Assembly: GCF_040812015.1 (NCBI RefSeq)
Contig: NZ_JBFNXJ010000007.1
Coordinates: forward strand, 144,966-208,965
Length of the DNA: 64,000 nt
Source: Chitinivorax sp. PXF-14
GTDB taxonomy: Bacteria; Pseudomonadota; Gammaproteobacteria; Burkholderiales; SCOH01
Direction of reading: 5' to 3'
Shown here: one piece after another, positions 16,653 through 26,098 of the stretch
How the letters are laid out: each line of letters starts with the position of its first letter
How positions within the stretch are numbered: position 1 is the stretch's first letter
Translations under genes and position numbers: made by a program
Notes under the pieces: generated by a model
What the model saw: only the letters and a program-made list of their open reading frames with translations
Told to the model about the DNA's origin: nothing
The model's database searches: none

Positions 16653-19505
16653 TCAGCTTGCCACGATCACGCGCACGGCTTCGAGGCGCAGTTGCGAGTT
16701 GTCGATCGCGTTCTGCAGCTGCTCCTTCTGCTGCTCGAGGAAATCGATCTCGATCTGCGGCACGCTTGGGTTCAACGCACGCAACGCTCTCATGCGGCCG
16801 ATCTCGCCGTCGAGCGTGTGGTTCATCAATGCCGAGGCCTGACGCGTCAGCTTGGCCTGCTCGCTGCCGGCCAGGCGCTCGGCGATGTCGAGCATCTGGC
16901 GGATTGGCGCCTGCTGCATGCGGATGATCTCGTTGGCGACATTGGCCTCGATGCCGATGCGCTCGCAGCCGCGCAGGCGGATGTCGAGATCGACCTGCTG
17001 GCCGCGCGCGTCGGTGACGAAGCGCATCAGCAACGGCGGCAGGAAGCGCCCTGCGCGCAGGCTGCGCGGCGCCGAGCATTGCACGGTGTAAAGCGTTTCG
17101 ACCAGTACCGAGCCGGGCTTGAAGCGGCTGCTCTGGATCACGCTGACCACGGCGTTGCCGTGCTGGCTCTCGCGCATCCAGTCGAGCGCGGCGCGCACCA
17201 TCGGGTGTTCCCAGGTGAGGAACTGCAGATCCTCGCGCGACAAGGCCCGGTTGCGGTCGAAGGTAACGAGCGTGGTGCCGTCGTCTTCGAGCTTGGGCAG
17301 GTGCGGGATCAGCATGTTCTCGCCCGGCTCGAGGCGCAGCACGTCTTCGCAGTGCTCCTCGACGTCGACACCGATGGCGCCGAACACCTTTTCCATGAAG
17401 GCTTCGAGGTGGCTGTTTTCTTCCTCTTCGACGATCTGCTGGCACAGGCGATCAGCCTGCGGCTGGCGGCAGGAGTTCAGTTCGAGCAGGCGGTCGCGGC
17501 CCTGCTCGAGCTCCTGCGTCAGGTGCTGGTTGAGCTTCTTGCTCTGCGCGATCAGCTTGTCGATCTCGGCCGTGTTGTCGGGCTCGAACAGCGCGGCCAG
17601 CAGCTTGTCCTCAACTACTTCGTACAGTGTGTGGCCGGCCGGACAGGTGGTCTGCAGTGCGTCGATGCCCTCGTGCATCCAGCGCAGCAGCGCATGCTGG
17701 GCGGTGTTCTCGAAATAAGGCACATGCAGGTTGATGGTCTCGGTCTGGCCGATGCGGTCTAGGCGGCCGATGCGCTGTTCGAGCAGGTCGGGAGACAGCG
17801 GGATGTCGAACAGCACGAGATGGTGCGCGAACTGGAAGTTGCGGCCTTCCGAGCCGATTTCCGAGCACACCAGCGCCTGCGCGCCTTCGATCGGATCGGC
17901 GAAATAGGCCGAGGCACGATCGCGGTGGGTCAGGCTCATGCCCTCATGGAACACGCCGGTATGCAGGCCTTCAAGGCGCAGCTTCTCTTCGAGGTCGATC
18001 GCCGTCAGCGCGCGGTGGCAGATGATCAGTGTCTTCTGGCCCTTGAGCTCGCCCTTGAGCAGCTTCACCAGCCATTGCACGCGTGGGTCGAAGGTCAGCC
18101 AGTCCTCGTCCGCGAGCATCTCGGGATAGAGCAGCGGGTTGATCTCGTTATCGAGCTTGGCAAAGGCCTGGCGATAGCGTTCCGGCATCGCCTGCGGATA
18201 GCTGTGCACCTGGCGGCCAGGGAAGCCGGTGACGGTGGCGCGCGTGTTGCGGAACAGCAGGCGGCCAGTGCCGTGGCGGTCGATCAGGTTGTTGAGCAGG
18301 GTCTCGCGTGCCTGAGCCCTCTCCTCGTCTGCGGTCTGGGCGGAGGCGAGTTTGTCGATCAGCGGCAGCTGGTCGCTATTGACGAAGGCGGCCAGTTCGT
18401 CGCGCCAGTCGGCCGGCAGCACCGAGTTGCCGAGCACCGCCTGTGCGGCGTCGGCGAGCGGCACGAAGTTGGCCTCCTCTTCGAGGAAGGCGGAGAAATC
18501 GTAGAAGCGGTCCGGGTCGAGCAGCCGCAGGCGTGCAAAATGGCTGGCCTGGCCTAGCTGCTCGGGGGTGGCGGTGAGCAGCAGCACCGACGGCGTCAGC
18601 GCAGCGAGCTTCTCGATGGCCGTGTATTCCTTGCTGGCGTGGCCCTCTTCCCAGATCAGGTGGTGTGCCTCGTCGACGATGAGCATGTCCCAGCCGGCTT
18701 CGAGCGCCTGTTCAAGACGCTTGGGCTTGCGTGCCAGCAGGTCGATCGACACCAACACGATGTTTTCGCTGTCGAAGGGGTTTTCGCCGGCCTCGTCGAA
18801 ATCGACGCAGCGTTCCTCGTCGAACAGCGACACATGCAGGTTGAAGCGGCGCAGCATCTCCACCAGCCACTGGTGCTGCAGCGCCTCGGGCACGGCGATC
18901 AGCACGCGGCTGGCGCGTTCGGTCAGCAACTGCTGCTGCAGGATCAGGCCGGCCTCGATGGTCTTGCCGAGCCCCACCTCGTCGGCCAGCAGCACGCGCG
19001 GCGCGGCGCGGTTGGCGACTTCGCGCGCGATGTAGAGCTGGTGCGGGATCAGGCTGGTGCGGCCGCCTCTGAGGCCGGTCAGCGGCGACTGTTCGAGCTG
19101 GGCCAGGTGATTGAGCGTCTCGTAGCGCAGCTCGAACCAGTCTTCGCCGTCGAGTTGGCCGTTGAACAGGCGCTGCTGCGGCTGGCTGAACTGCAGGTGG
19201 TGGTCGAGATCGCCCTCGGGCAGCTCGACCGGCCGACCCGAGCGGGTGCCGATATAGGTGATCAGCCCGGCGCTCTCCTGCACATCGCTGATGCTGATCT
19301 TCCAGCCGAAGCGCGTGCCCACGGTGTCACCCGGGTTGAAGCGCACGCGTGTCAATGGCGCGTTGTTGCGGGCGTAGACACGGGTTTCGTCGGCGGCGGG
19401 GAAGTTGATCTTGACCAGGCGGAAGTCGCATTCGGCAACCACGCCCAGACCTAGTTCGGTTTCGGTATCGCTGATCCAGCGTTGACCGGGAATGAAGGTG
19501 TGCAT
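16653..19505 (-). CDS. rapA: RNA polymerase-associated Swi2/Snf2 ATPase RapA
   Basis: A 950-residue Swi2/Snf2-type ATPase that binds RNA polymerase and helps recycle it after transcription. It begins with the typical RapA N-terminal domains (FIPGQRWISDTETELGLG). The helicase core has Walker A ADEVGLGKT (174-182) and DEAH (278-281), and LLLTATPEQLG and the motif VI segment QRIGRLDRIGQ follow. A long C-terminal region ends the protein. The length is close to that of E. coli RapA (968). It is monocistronic, and an AT-rich divergent promoter region separates it from the hydrolase at 19783. Confidence 0.97.
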   Translation of the reverse strand: MHTFIPGQRWISDTETELGLGVVAECDFRLVKINFPAADETRVYARNNAPLTRVRFNPGDTVGTRFGWKISISDVQESAGLITYIGTRSGRPVELPEGDLDHHLQFSQPQQRLFNGQLDGEDWFELRYETLNHLAQLEQSPLTGLRGGRTSLIPHQLYIAREVANRAAPRVLLADEVGLGKTIEAGLILQQQLLTERASRVLIAVPEALQHQWLVEMLRRFNLHVSLFDEERCVDFDEAGENPFDSENIVLVSIDLLARKPKRLEQALEAGWDMLIVDEAHHLIWEEGHASKEYTAIEKLAALTPSVLLLTATPEQLGQASHFARLRLLDPDRFYDFSAFLEEEANFVPLADAAQAVLGNSVLPADWRDELAAFVNSDQLPLIDKLASAQTADEERAQARETLLNNLIDRHGTGRLLFRNTRATVTGFPGRQVHSYPQAMPERYRQAFAKLDNEINPLLYPEMLADEDWLTFDPRVQWLVKLLKGELKGQKTLIICHRALTAIDLEEKLRLEGLHTGVFHEGMSLTHRDRASAYFADPIEGAQALVCSEIGSEGRNFQFAHHLVLFDIPLSPDLLEQRIGRLDRIGQTETINLHVPYFENTAQHALLRWMHEGIDALQTTCPAGHTLYEVVEDKLLAALFEPDNTAEIDKLIAQSKKLNQHLTQELEQGRDRLLELNSCRQPQADRLCQQIVEEEENSHLEAFMEKVFGAIGVDVEEHCEDVLRLEPGENMLIPHLPKLEDDGTTLVTFDRNRALSREDLQFLTWEHPMVRAALDWMRESQHGNAVVSVIQSSRFKPGSVLVETLYTVQCSAPRSLRAGRFLPPLLMRFVTDARGQQVDLDIRLRGCERIGIEANVANEIIRMQQAPIRQMLDIAERLAGSEQAKLTRQASALMNHTLDGEIGRMRALRALNPSVPQIEIDFLEQQKEQLQNAIDNSQLRLEAVRVIVAS

Positions 19506-19782
19506 GATGTGCTGGAAAATCTTAATTGGGCGATGGTACTAAATCTGGGGCGTCACGGCATCAAATGGGGGCAAACCGGCCAAATGAAAGCGCCATCCAT
19601 TGCTGTTTTGGTTATAAGAAAATCGATATTTATAAGTTATGTTTATTTTCGATGCTTGCTACAGTGGCGCCGATGCCCCCGGCCAAGCCCGCGGGCTGTG
19701 ATGTACCTTAGCAAATCTGACCACACTGTGCCGGCGACCGCGCGTGCCGTGAGCCCGATCGTCTCAATCTGAAGGAGCCTTC
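19506..19782. promoter_or_regulatory. AT-rich divergent promoter region
   Basis: 277 bp between rapA and the hydrolase gene. Bases 19605-19660 are strikingly AT-rich compared with the surroundings (runs such as TTATAAG and ATTTATAAGTTATG). It must hold the rapA promoter and the plus-strand promoter. No operator can be assigned with confidence. Confidence 0.5.
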
Positions 19783-20337
19783 ATGCCTGCCGAACCGACT
19801 TTCCTGATCCTGCCCGGCCTGTTCAATTCGGGGCCCGAGCATTGGCAGACGCGCTGGCAATCGCTGCTGCCGAAGGTCGAGCGGGTCGAACAGCAGAGCT
19901 GGGATGCCCCGCTGCGCGCGGACTGGGTGGCGGTGCTCGATGCACATCTGGCCGCCATCGACGGCCCGGTGGTGCTGGTTGGCCACAGCCTTGGCTCGAT
20001 TACCGCGGTGCACTGGGCACAGCACGGTGCCGGCAAGGTGGTCGGTGCGCTGCTGGTGGCGCCGGCCGATGTCGAGCGTGATGGCGCGCCGGCGCCGATC
20101 GTCAACTTCGCGCCTATCCCGCTCGCGCCGCTGCCCTTCCCCACCATTGTGGTGGCAAGCGATGACGACCCCTACGCCGCGATCGAACGCAGCGAGCAGC
20201 TGGCAGCCGCCTGGGGAGCCGAGCTGGTACGCTTGCCGGGCGCGGGCCACATCAATGGCGAATCGGGTCTGGCCGACTGGCCGCAAGGCCGTGCCTTGCT
20301 CGCGCAACTGGCCGAGATGCATGCCGGTGCCAACTAA
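19783..20337 (+). CDS. RBBP9/YdeN-family alpha/beta serine hydrolase
   Basis: A 184-residue small alpha/beta hydrolase of the RBBP9/YdeN family. The nucleophile elbow VGHSLGS gives Ser69, the acid lies in ASDDDPY (about 127-129) and the base is His156 (GAGHING). AAGGAG precedes the start by 7 bases. It lies upstream of the sulfate transport genes but is separated from them by a 136-bp AT-rich promoter region, so co-regulation is uncertain. The substrate is unknown. Confidence 0.9.
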   Translation: MPAEPTFLILPGLFNSGPEHWQTRWQSLLPKVERVEQQSWDAPLRADWVAVLDAHLAAIDGPVVLVGHSLGSITAVHWAQHGAGKVVGALLVAPADVERDGAPAPIVNFAPIPLAPLPFPTIVVASDDDPYAAIERSEQLAAAWGAELVRLPGAGHINGESGLADWPQGRALLAQLAEMHAGAN

Positions 20338-20473
20338 TAATTCCATGGAAGAATAACAATCGACGCAAATATTATTTAAGAGTTATATAGGCACACTGCT
20401 ACACTCGTTGCCATCGCGTCTGCAGCCTATACCGATAGCACTGTCAGGCATAACCAGGTGAATGGAGACCCCC

Positions 20474-21481
20474 ATGTTGAAACCGGCATCCAGATTATTG
20501 ATCTCGCTCGCGCTGGCGGCGGGGCTGGCAGGCGGCGCGCAGGCCGGCGAGCCGCTGCTGAATGTGTCCTACGACGTGATGCGTGATTTCTACAAGGACC
20601 TGAACCCGGCCTTCATCAAGGCCTACAAGGCCAAGGCCGGTGACGAGCTGCAGATCCAGATGTCGCACGGCGGCTCGACCAAGCAGGCACGCGCGGTGAT
20701 CGACGGGCTCGCCGCCGACGTGATCACGATGAACATGGCGGCCGATATCGACATCCTGCACGACAAGGCAAACCTGGTGCCAGAAAACTGGGCCAGCCGC
20801 CTGCCGAACAACAGCGTGCCGTTTACCTCGGCCTCGGTGTTCATCGTGCGCAAGGGCAACCCGAAACAGATCCACGACTGGGCCGATCTGGTCAAACCCG
20901 GCACGCAGGTCGTGATCCCCAATCCCAAGCTCACCGGCAACGGCCGCTACACCTATCTCTCGGCCTGGGGCTACGCGCTCAGGCAGCCGGGTGGCAATGA
21001 AGCGAAGGCGCGCGAATTCGTCGGCAAGCTGTTCGGCAATGTGCCGGTGCTCGATTCCGGCGGCCGCGCCGCGACGACGACCTTCATGCAGCGCCAGATC
21101 GGTGACGTGCTGATCACCTTCGAGAACGAGGCCGAGATGATCGCGCGCGAATTCGGCCGCGGCAGCTTCGAGGTGGTGTACCCGAGCGTGTCGATCCAGG
21201 CCGAGCCGCCGGTATCGGTCGTCGACAAGGTGGTCGACCGCAAGGGCACGCGCAAGCAGGCCGAGGCCTACCTGGCCTGGCTGTGGACGCCCGAGGCACA
21301 GGAAATCGCCGCGCAGAACTACCTGCGGCCGCGCAATGGCGAGGTGTTCAAGAAATACGCGGCGCAGTTCCCGAAGATCAGCCTGTTCACCGTCGACGAG
21401 GTATTTGGCGGCTGGAAGAAGGCACAGAAGACCCACTTCGACGATGGCGGCGTGTTCGACCAGATCTACCTGAAGAAGTGA
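20474..21481 (+). CDS. sbp: Sulfate-binding periplasmic protein
   Basis: A 335-residue sulfate/thiosulfate-binding protein that delivers sulfate to the CysTWA importer. A signal peptide (ending GGAQA) is followed by the family signature LLNVSYDVMRDFYKDLNPAF and the binding-site stretches SHGGSTKQARAV and TGNGRYTYL. ATG 20474 is preferred to 20462 because GGAG lies 6 bases before it. It is the first gene of the sulfate importer operon. CysB control under sulfur limitation is the norm for the family; a clear CysB site was not pinned down. Confidence 0.95.
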   Translation: MLKPASRLLISLALAAGLAGGAQAGEPLLNVSYDVMRDFYKDLNPAFIKAYKAKAGDELQIQMSHGGSTKQARAVIDGLAADVITMNMAADIDILHDKANLVPENWASRLPNNSVPFTSASVFIVRKGNPKQIHDWADLVKPGTQVVIPNPKLTGNGRYTYLSAWGYALRQPGGNEAKAREFVGKLFGNVPVLDSGGRAATTTFMQRQIGDVLITFENEAEMIAREFGRGSFEVVYPSVSIQAEPPVSVVDKVVDRKGTRKQAEAYLAWLWTPEAQEIAAQNYLRPRNGEVFKKYAAQFPKISLFTVDEVFGGWKKAQKTHFDDGGVFDQIYLKK

Positions 21482-21582
21482 ACCGGGCCGGGCTGACCCG
21501 GCACGACCTTGGGCGCCTTGCACGGGTGTTGCAGCTTCGTGCGTGTGCCGTGCATGTCCGAGGTGCCCCCCGATTTGCCCTG

Positions 21583-21599
21583 GCGGCCGCTACGGCCGC
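21583..21599 (+). other. Intercistronic hairpin between sbp and cysT
   Basis: GCGGCCG-CTA-CGGCCGC forms a perfect 7-bp stem in the 148-bp gap. It could protect the sbp message 3' end or lower expression of the permease genes relative to the binding protein (inference). Confidence 0.5.
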
Positions 21600-21629
21600 G
21601 GGCTCCGCTCATTCCGATGTTGACGAACG

Positions 21630-22469
21630 ATGGCTTCTCCTTTCAAACAACATAGCGTGTTGCCCGGCTTTGGTCTGGGCCTGGGCTATGCGATCTTCTG
21701 GCTGTGCCTGATCGTGCTGCTGCCCTTGTCGGCGCTGGTGCTGAAGACCACCGACCTAGGTTGGGCGGCGTTCTGGGACACCGTCACCGCACCACGTGTG
21801 CTGGCCTCTTACCGGCTCACCTTCGGCGCCTCGCTGATCGGCGCGCTGATCAATCTGGTATTCGGTTTTCTCGTCGCCTGGGTGCTGACGCGCTATGCCT
21901 TTCCCGGCAAGCGCCTGGTCGATGCGCTGGTGGACCTGCCGTTTGCGTTGCCGACAGCGGTGGCCGGCATCGCGCTGACCACGATCTACGCGCCGAACGG
22001 CTGGCTCGGGCAATATCTGGTGCCGCTCGGCCTCAAGGTGGCGTTCACGCCGCTCGGCGTGGTCGTCGCGCTCACCTTCATCGGCCTGCCTTTCGTGGTG
22101 CGCACGGTGCAGCCGGTGCTGCAGGAACTCGAGGTCGAACTCGAAGAGGCGGCGAGCAGCCTCGGTGCAACGCGCTGGCAGGTGTTCGCGCGGGTCATTG
22201 CACCGACGGTGTGGCCGGCGTTGCTGACCGGCTTCACACTTGCCTTCGCGCGCGCGATCGGCGAATACGGCTCGGTGATCTTCATCGCTGGCAATATCCC
22301 GATGGTGTCCGAGATCACACCGCTGATCATCATCTCCAAGCTCGAACAGTACGACTACACGGGCGCGACCTCGGTGGCCGTGGTCATGCTCGTGTTGAGC
22401 TTCGTGCTGTTGCTGCTGATCAACCTGCTGCAATGGTGGGGCGCGCGCCGCACCGGGGGTAAGCGCTGA
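21630..22469 (+). CDS. cysT: Sulfate ABC transporter permease CysT
   Basis: A 279-residue inner-membrane permease with six predicted helices and the permease signature [22 protein letters not shown] (EAA loop, about 170-191), where the ATPase docks. [20 protein letters not shown] at the start is typical of CysT/CysU. Its stop overlaps the cysW start by 1 base. Confidence 0.95.
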   Translation: MASPFKQHSVLPGFGLGLGYAIFWLCLIVLLPLSALVLKTTDLGWAAFWDTVTAPRVLASYRLTFGASLIGALINLVFGFLVAWVLTRYAFPGKRLVDALVDLPFALPTAVAGIALTTIYAPNGWLGQYLVPLGLKVAFTPLGVVVALTFIGLPFVVRTVQPVLQELEVELEEAASSLGATRWQVFARVIAPTVWPALLTGFTLAFARAIGEYGSVIFIAGNIPMVSEITPLIIISKLEQYDYTGATSVAVVMLVLSFVLLLLINLLQWWGARRTGGKR

Positions 22470-23344
22470 TGCATGCTACGCAGAATCAACATCGCTCGAT
22501 CGTGACGACCGAGCGCCGCGCTGTTCAGTGGCTGCTGATCGGCACAGCGCTGGCTTTCCTCGCCGTGTTCCTGCTGCTGCCGCTGGCGGCGGTGTTCGCC
22601 GAGGCGCTGCGCAAGGGCGTCGGGGCCTATCTCGAATCATTGCATGACCCCGATGCGCTGGCGGCGGTCAGGCTCACGCTGATCACCGCAGCCATCGCCG
22701 TGCCGCTGAACCTGGTGTTCGGCGTGGCGGCGGCCTGGGCCATCGCCAAGTTCGAGTTCAAGGGCAAGAGCCTGCTGACCACGCTGATCGACCTGCCGTT
22801 CTCGGTTTCGCCCGTGGTCGCCGGCCTCATCTATGTGCTGCTGTTCGGCGCGCAGGGTTGGCTCGGGCCGTGGCTGCAGGCGCACGACATCAAGCTGATC
22901 TTCGCAGTGCCCGGCATCGTGCTCGCCACCGTCTTCGTCACCTTCCCCTTCGTCGCACGCGAGCTGATCCCGCTGATGCAGGCGCAGGGCTCGGAGGAAG
23001 AACAGGCGGCGATGGTGCTCGGCGCCAGTGGTTTCCAGGCCTTCTGGCGTGTCACGCTGCCGAACATCAAGTGGGGCCTGCTGTATGGCGTGATCCTGTG
23101 CAATGCGCGGGCGATGGGCGAGTTCGGTGCGGTCAGCGTGGTGTCGGGCCATATCCGTGGCATGACCAACACCATCCCGCTGCATGTCGAGATTCTCTAC
23201 AACGAGTACAACTTCGTCGCAGCCTTTGCCTGCGCCTCCATCCTCGCCTTGCTGGCGTTGGTGACGCTGGCGCTGAAGACCTGGGTGGAGTGGAAGGCCG
23301 AGCGCGATACCGATGCGGCGCAGCGCACCGCTTACGACGAATAG
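22469..23344 (+). CDS. cysW: Sulfate ABC transporter permease CysW
   Basis: A 291-residue partner permease of CysT with six helices and the EAA-type loop [20 protein letters not shown] (about 172-191). The [20 protein letters not shown] segment is highly typical of CysW. It forms the membrane channel with CysT. Confidence 0.95.
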   Translation: MHATQNQHRSIVTTERRAVQWLLIGTALAFLAVFLLLPLAAVFAEALRKGVGAYLESLHDPDALAAVRLTLITAAIAVPLNLVFGVAAAWAIAKFEFKGKSLLTTLIDLPFSVSPVVAGLIYVLLFGAQGWLGPWLQAHDIKLIFAVPGIVLATVFVTFPFVARELIPLMQAQGSEEEQAAMVLGASGFQAFWRVTLPNIKWGLLYGVILCNARAMGEFGAVSVVSGHIRGMTNTIPLHVEILYNEYNFVAAFACASILALLALVTLALKTWVEWKAERDTDAAQRTAYDE

Positions 23345-23355
23345 CACATGATTTT

Positions 23356-23411
23356 CCGCCCCCTTGGCGCGGGGCCTGTCCGCATCGGGAGCTCGGCGGC
23401 AAGGGGGGCGG
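23356..23411 (+). other. Imperfect inverted repeat between cysW and cysA
   Basis: CCGCCCCCTTG (23356-23366) and CAAGGGGGGCGG (23400-23411) can pair with one bulged base around a GC-rich loop. It fills part of the 121-bp gap before cysA and may tune operon read-through (inference). Confidence 0.45.
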
Positions 23412-23465
23412 TAACCAGACAGTACGGCACGGCTGACGCCGGGGCCGATTTGAAGAGGCATAGCG

Positions 23466-24527
23466 ATGAGCATCGAGATCAAGGGTATCAACAAGCAGTT
23501 CGGCGCGTTCACCGCGCTGAACGACATCAAGCTCGACATCGAGACCGGCGAGCTGCTGGCGCTGCTCGGCCCCTCCGGCTGCGGCAAGACCACGCTGCTG
23601 CGCATCATCGCCGGGCTCGAAACGCCCGACAGCGGCCAGATCCTGTTCCACGGCGAGGATGCGACCGATACCCATGTACGCGAGCGCCAGGTCGGCTTCG
23701 TGTTCCAGCACTATGCGCTGTTCCGCCACATGACCGTGTTCGAGAACGTCGCCTTCGGCCTGCGCGTGCGGCCGCGCAAGACGCGTCCATCCGAGGCCGA
23801 GATCAAGCGCAAGGTACACGAGCTTTTGAACCTGGTGCAGCTCGATTGGCTTGCCGACCGCTACCCGGCCCAGCTATCCGGCGGCCAGCGCCAGCGGATC
23901 GCGCTGGCCCGCGCGCTGGCCGTCGAACCCAAGGTGCTGCTGCTCGACGAGCCCTTCGGCGCGCTCGATACCAAGGTGCGCAAGGAGCTGCGGCGCTGGC
24001 TGCGCCGTCTGCACGACGAGATGCACATCACCTCGGTATTCGTCACCCACGACCAGGAAGAGGCGCTCGAAGTCGCCGACCGCGTGGTGGTGATGAACAA
24101 GGGCAGGATCGAGCAGGTGGGCAGCCCCGATGCCGTCTACGACAAGCCGGCGACGCAGTTCGTCTACCAGTTCCTCGGCAATGTGAACCTGTTCCACAGC
24201 CGCGTCCACGGCGGCTTTGCCGAGATCGGCGAGGCGCGCTGGCCGGCCCCTGATACCGGCGATGGCCAGGCGGTGGCCTATGTGCGCCCGCATGACATCG
24301 AGATCGAGCGCACGCGCATCGGCGATGCCCTGCCGGTGACCGTCGATCATGTGCGCGCGATCGGCCCGATCGTGCGGCTCGAAATGACGCTGGCCGATAC
24401 CAGCGAAGTAGTCGAGGCCGAGATGACGCGCGATGCCTTTGGCGAGCGCCAGTTCCGCGAGGGCGAGCGGGTGTTCATCCGGCCGAAGCAGGCCAAGGTG
24501 TTCCTGGCGGACGACTACGCGATCTGA
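23466..24527 (+). CDS. cysA: Sulfate ABC transporter ATP-binding protein CysA
   Basis: A 353-residue ATPase that powers sulfate/thiosulfate uptake. It has Walker A GPSGCGKT (35-42), the Q-loop FQHYALF, signature LSGGQ (137-141), Walker [12 protein letters not shown] and the switch His in [10 protein letters not shown]-terminal TOBE-like regulatory domain follows from about residue 235. It completes a full sbp-cysTWA importer. Confidence 0.96.
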   Translation: MSIEIKGINKQFGAFTALNDIKLDIETGELLALLGPSGCGKTTLLRIIAGLETPDSGQILFHGEDATDTHVRERQVGFVFQHYALFRHMTVFENVAFGLRVRPRKTRPSEAEIKRKVHELLNLVQLDWLADRYPAQLSGGQRQRIALARALAVEPKVLLLDEPFGALDTKVRKELRRWLRRLHDEMHITSVFVTHDQEEALEVADRVVVMNKGRIEQVGSPDAVYDKPATQFVYQFLGNVNLFHSRVHGGFAEIGEARWPAPDTGDGQAVAYVRPHDIEIERTRIGDALPVTVDHVRAIGPIVRLEMTLADTSEVVEAEMTRDAFGERQFREGERVFIRPKQAKVFLADDYAI

Positions 24528-24581
24528 GCCGGGCCCGCCAGGCGCACGGCCGCGCTGACCGTGGCCCGCGGCGGCTGGCCC

Positions 24582-25373
24582 TTAGCGGTTGTTGCCTTGC
24601 GCCTTGGCGGTGTCGCGCAGCACGCTCAGATATTTGTCGAGCAGCTTGTCGGTCTCGTGGTGCTCGGTGAGCTGGCGCAGGCGCAGCTCGAAGCCCGGCA
24701 GCAGGAAGGCGCACGGGCTCTTGCGCGTGAAACCGACATGGATCACGCCGCGGTTGACCGGCTTGGGCAGCGGCACCAGGTCATCCATCGCGTTGTCGGC
24801 GAGGAAGGCGAGCCCCGGATAGAGGCCGGTGATGTAGTAGTCGATACGCCCCGCCTTGAGCTTCTTGAAGTTCGAGGCCATCTCGGTGGTCGGCTCGACG
24901 GCCAGGTTGTTGCGCAGGAATTCATCGAAACCCTCGCCGTAGCGATCGCCGGAGTTCACGCCGCCGCGCTTGCCGATGAGGTCTTCCCAACGGTCGAAGG
25001 CGAAGGACTTGTCACGGCGCACGAATACCGCCATCGGGTTGGCGAAGGCTGGTGTCGGGGTGAAGTCGAGGTAATCGCGGCGTTCCGGCGTGTTCTTCAG
25101 GCTCATCACGATATCGACCTGGCCATTCTCGGCGAGCTTGAGCACGCGCGGCCACGGGCCGACATAGCGGATTTCGTAGGGGATGCGCATGTCGTCGAGG
25201 ATGTGCTTGGCCAGCTCGATGCTGGCGCCGGTCAGCTCACGGCCATCGTACCAGTGATAGGGCTTGTAGTCGGGGTGGCTGGTCACCACCACTTTTGTAC
25301 ACTCGGCGGCGGTCGCCGGGTGGGCCAGCGCGGCAGCCGCCAGTATCAGCAGCGCTCGCCAGTTCGGTTTCAT
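24582..25373 (-). CDS. Periplasmic solute-binding protein, family 3 (solitary)
   Basis: A 263-residue protein with a signal peptide (ending near HPATA) and an SBP_bac_3 fold. Features are HPDYKPYHWYDGRELTG near the start, DIVMSLKNTPERRDYLDFTP, and a domain-2 start VRRDKSFAFDRWEDL. ATG 25373 was chosen because it starts the signal peptide and GGAG lies 8 bases upstream. No permease or ATPase is adjacent. It is one of three solitary members in the window. Confidence 0.85.
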   Translation of the reverse strand: MKPNWRALLILAAAALAHPATAAECTKVVVTSHPDYKPYHWYDGRELTGASIELAKHILDDMRIPYEIRYVGPWPRVLKLAENGQVDIVMSLKNTPERRDYLDFTPTPAFANPMAVFVRRDKSFAFDRWEDLIGKRGGVNSGDRYGEGFDEFLRNNLAVEPTTEMASNFKKLKAGRIDYYITGLYPGLAFLADNAMDDLVPLPKPVNRGVIHVGFTRKSPCAFLLPGFELRLRQLTEHHETDKLLDKYLSVLRDTAKAQGNNR

Positions 25374-25455
25374 GCTGGTTCTCCATGGAGTCTTGATCCG
25401 TGCTGCGCCGCCGCAAACGGCGCCTCGATTCACCATAGCACAGCGCGCCACGCGC

Positions 25456-25469
25456 GTTTCACGTGAAAC
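25456..25469. other. parS site 2
   Basis: GTTTCACGTGAAAC, a perfect match to the 14-bp core of parS. It overlaps the last codons of the HIT gene; the TGA stop of that gene, read on the minus strand, is part of the palindrome. Confidence 0.9.
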
Positions 25470-25926
25470 CGGTGGCGGTGTTGCCGCCGAGCAGCGAACG
25501 CAGCGTGGCAGCTTCCTGCGCCAGCCGGTAGCGATCGTTCATCGGCGACCACGGATTGATAAAGCGCGTGGCGTGGCGCCAGTACACCTGCGCTGCATCG
25601 CCCTGCCGGCGCGGCACGATGTGCCAGTGCACATGCGGTACATGCTGGCCCGATGCCTTGCCATTATTGAGCAGCAGATTGGTGGCCAGTGCGTAGCCCT
25701 GTTCGCGGTAGCGCCTGGCGATGCGTGCGGCGATGTCCATCAGGTGGGCCGTGGCCTCCGCCGGCAGCTCTTCGAGATGCGGCTGATGACGGCGCGGGAT
25801 CAGCAAGGTATGGCCGCGGCTGGCCGGCTGGATGTCGAGGAAGGCCAGGCAATGTTCATCCTGGTAGACGATTTCAGCCGGCAGGCTGCCCGCCGCGATG
25901 CTGCAGAATATGCATTCGCCGTTCAT
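25459..25926 (-). CDS. HIT-family protein (nucleotide phosphohydrolase/transferase)
   Basis: A 155-residue histidine-triad protein. The triad motif is HVHWHIV (His98, His100, His102) preceded by GQHVP. N-terminal Cys5 and Cys8 (ECIFC) resemble the zinc-binding end of HINT/Fhit-like bacterial proteins. ATG 25926 is preferred because AAGGAT lies just upstream. Such proteins hydrolyse nucleotide phosphoramidates or dinucleoside polyphosphates. The stop codon lies inside a parS site. Confidence 0.92.
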   Translation of the reverse strand: MNGECIFCSIAAGSLPAEIVYQDEHCLAFLDIQPASRGHTLLIPRRHQPHLEELPAEATAHLMDIAARIARRYREQGYALATNLLLNNGKASGQHVPHVHWHIVPRRQGDAAQVYWRHATRFINPWSPMNDRYRLAQEAATLRSLLGGNTATGFT

Positions 25927-26098
25927 CAAATATCCTTGCAAATAGAGTGACTTATCGCCATGACGCCGAAATCTGTTATCGTGGCGCCTGAATTTTCAGC
26001 ACGGCCGTTGTCACAGCCCATTCGGGTTCGCCACGGACCGCACAACCACGCTCATCCCGCGACGGACATCGCCCGTCGCCGCATTACTCTGACACATT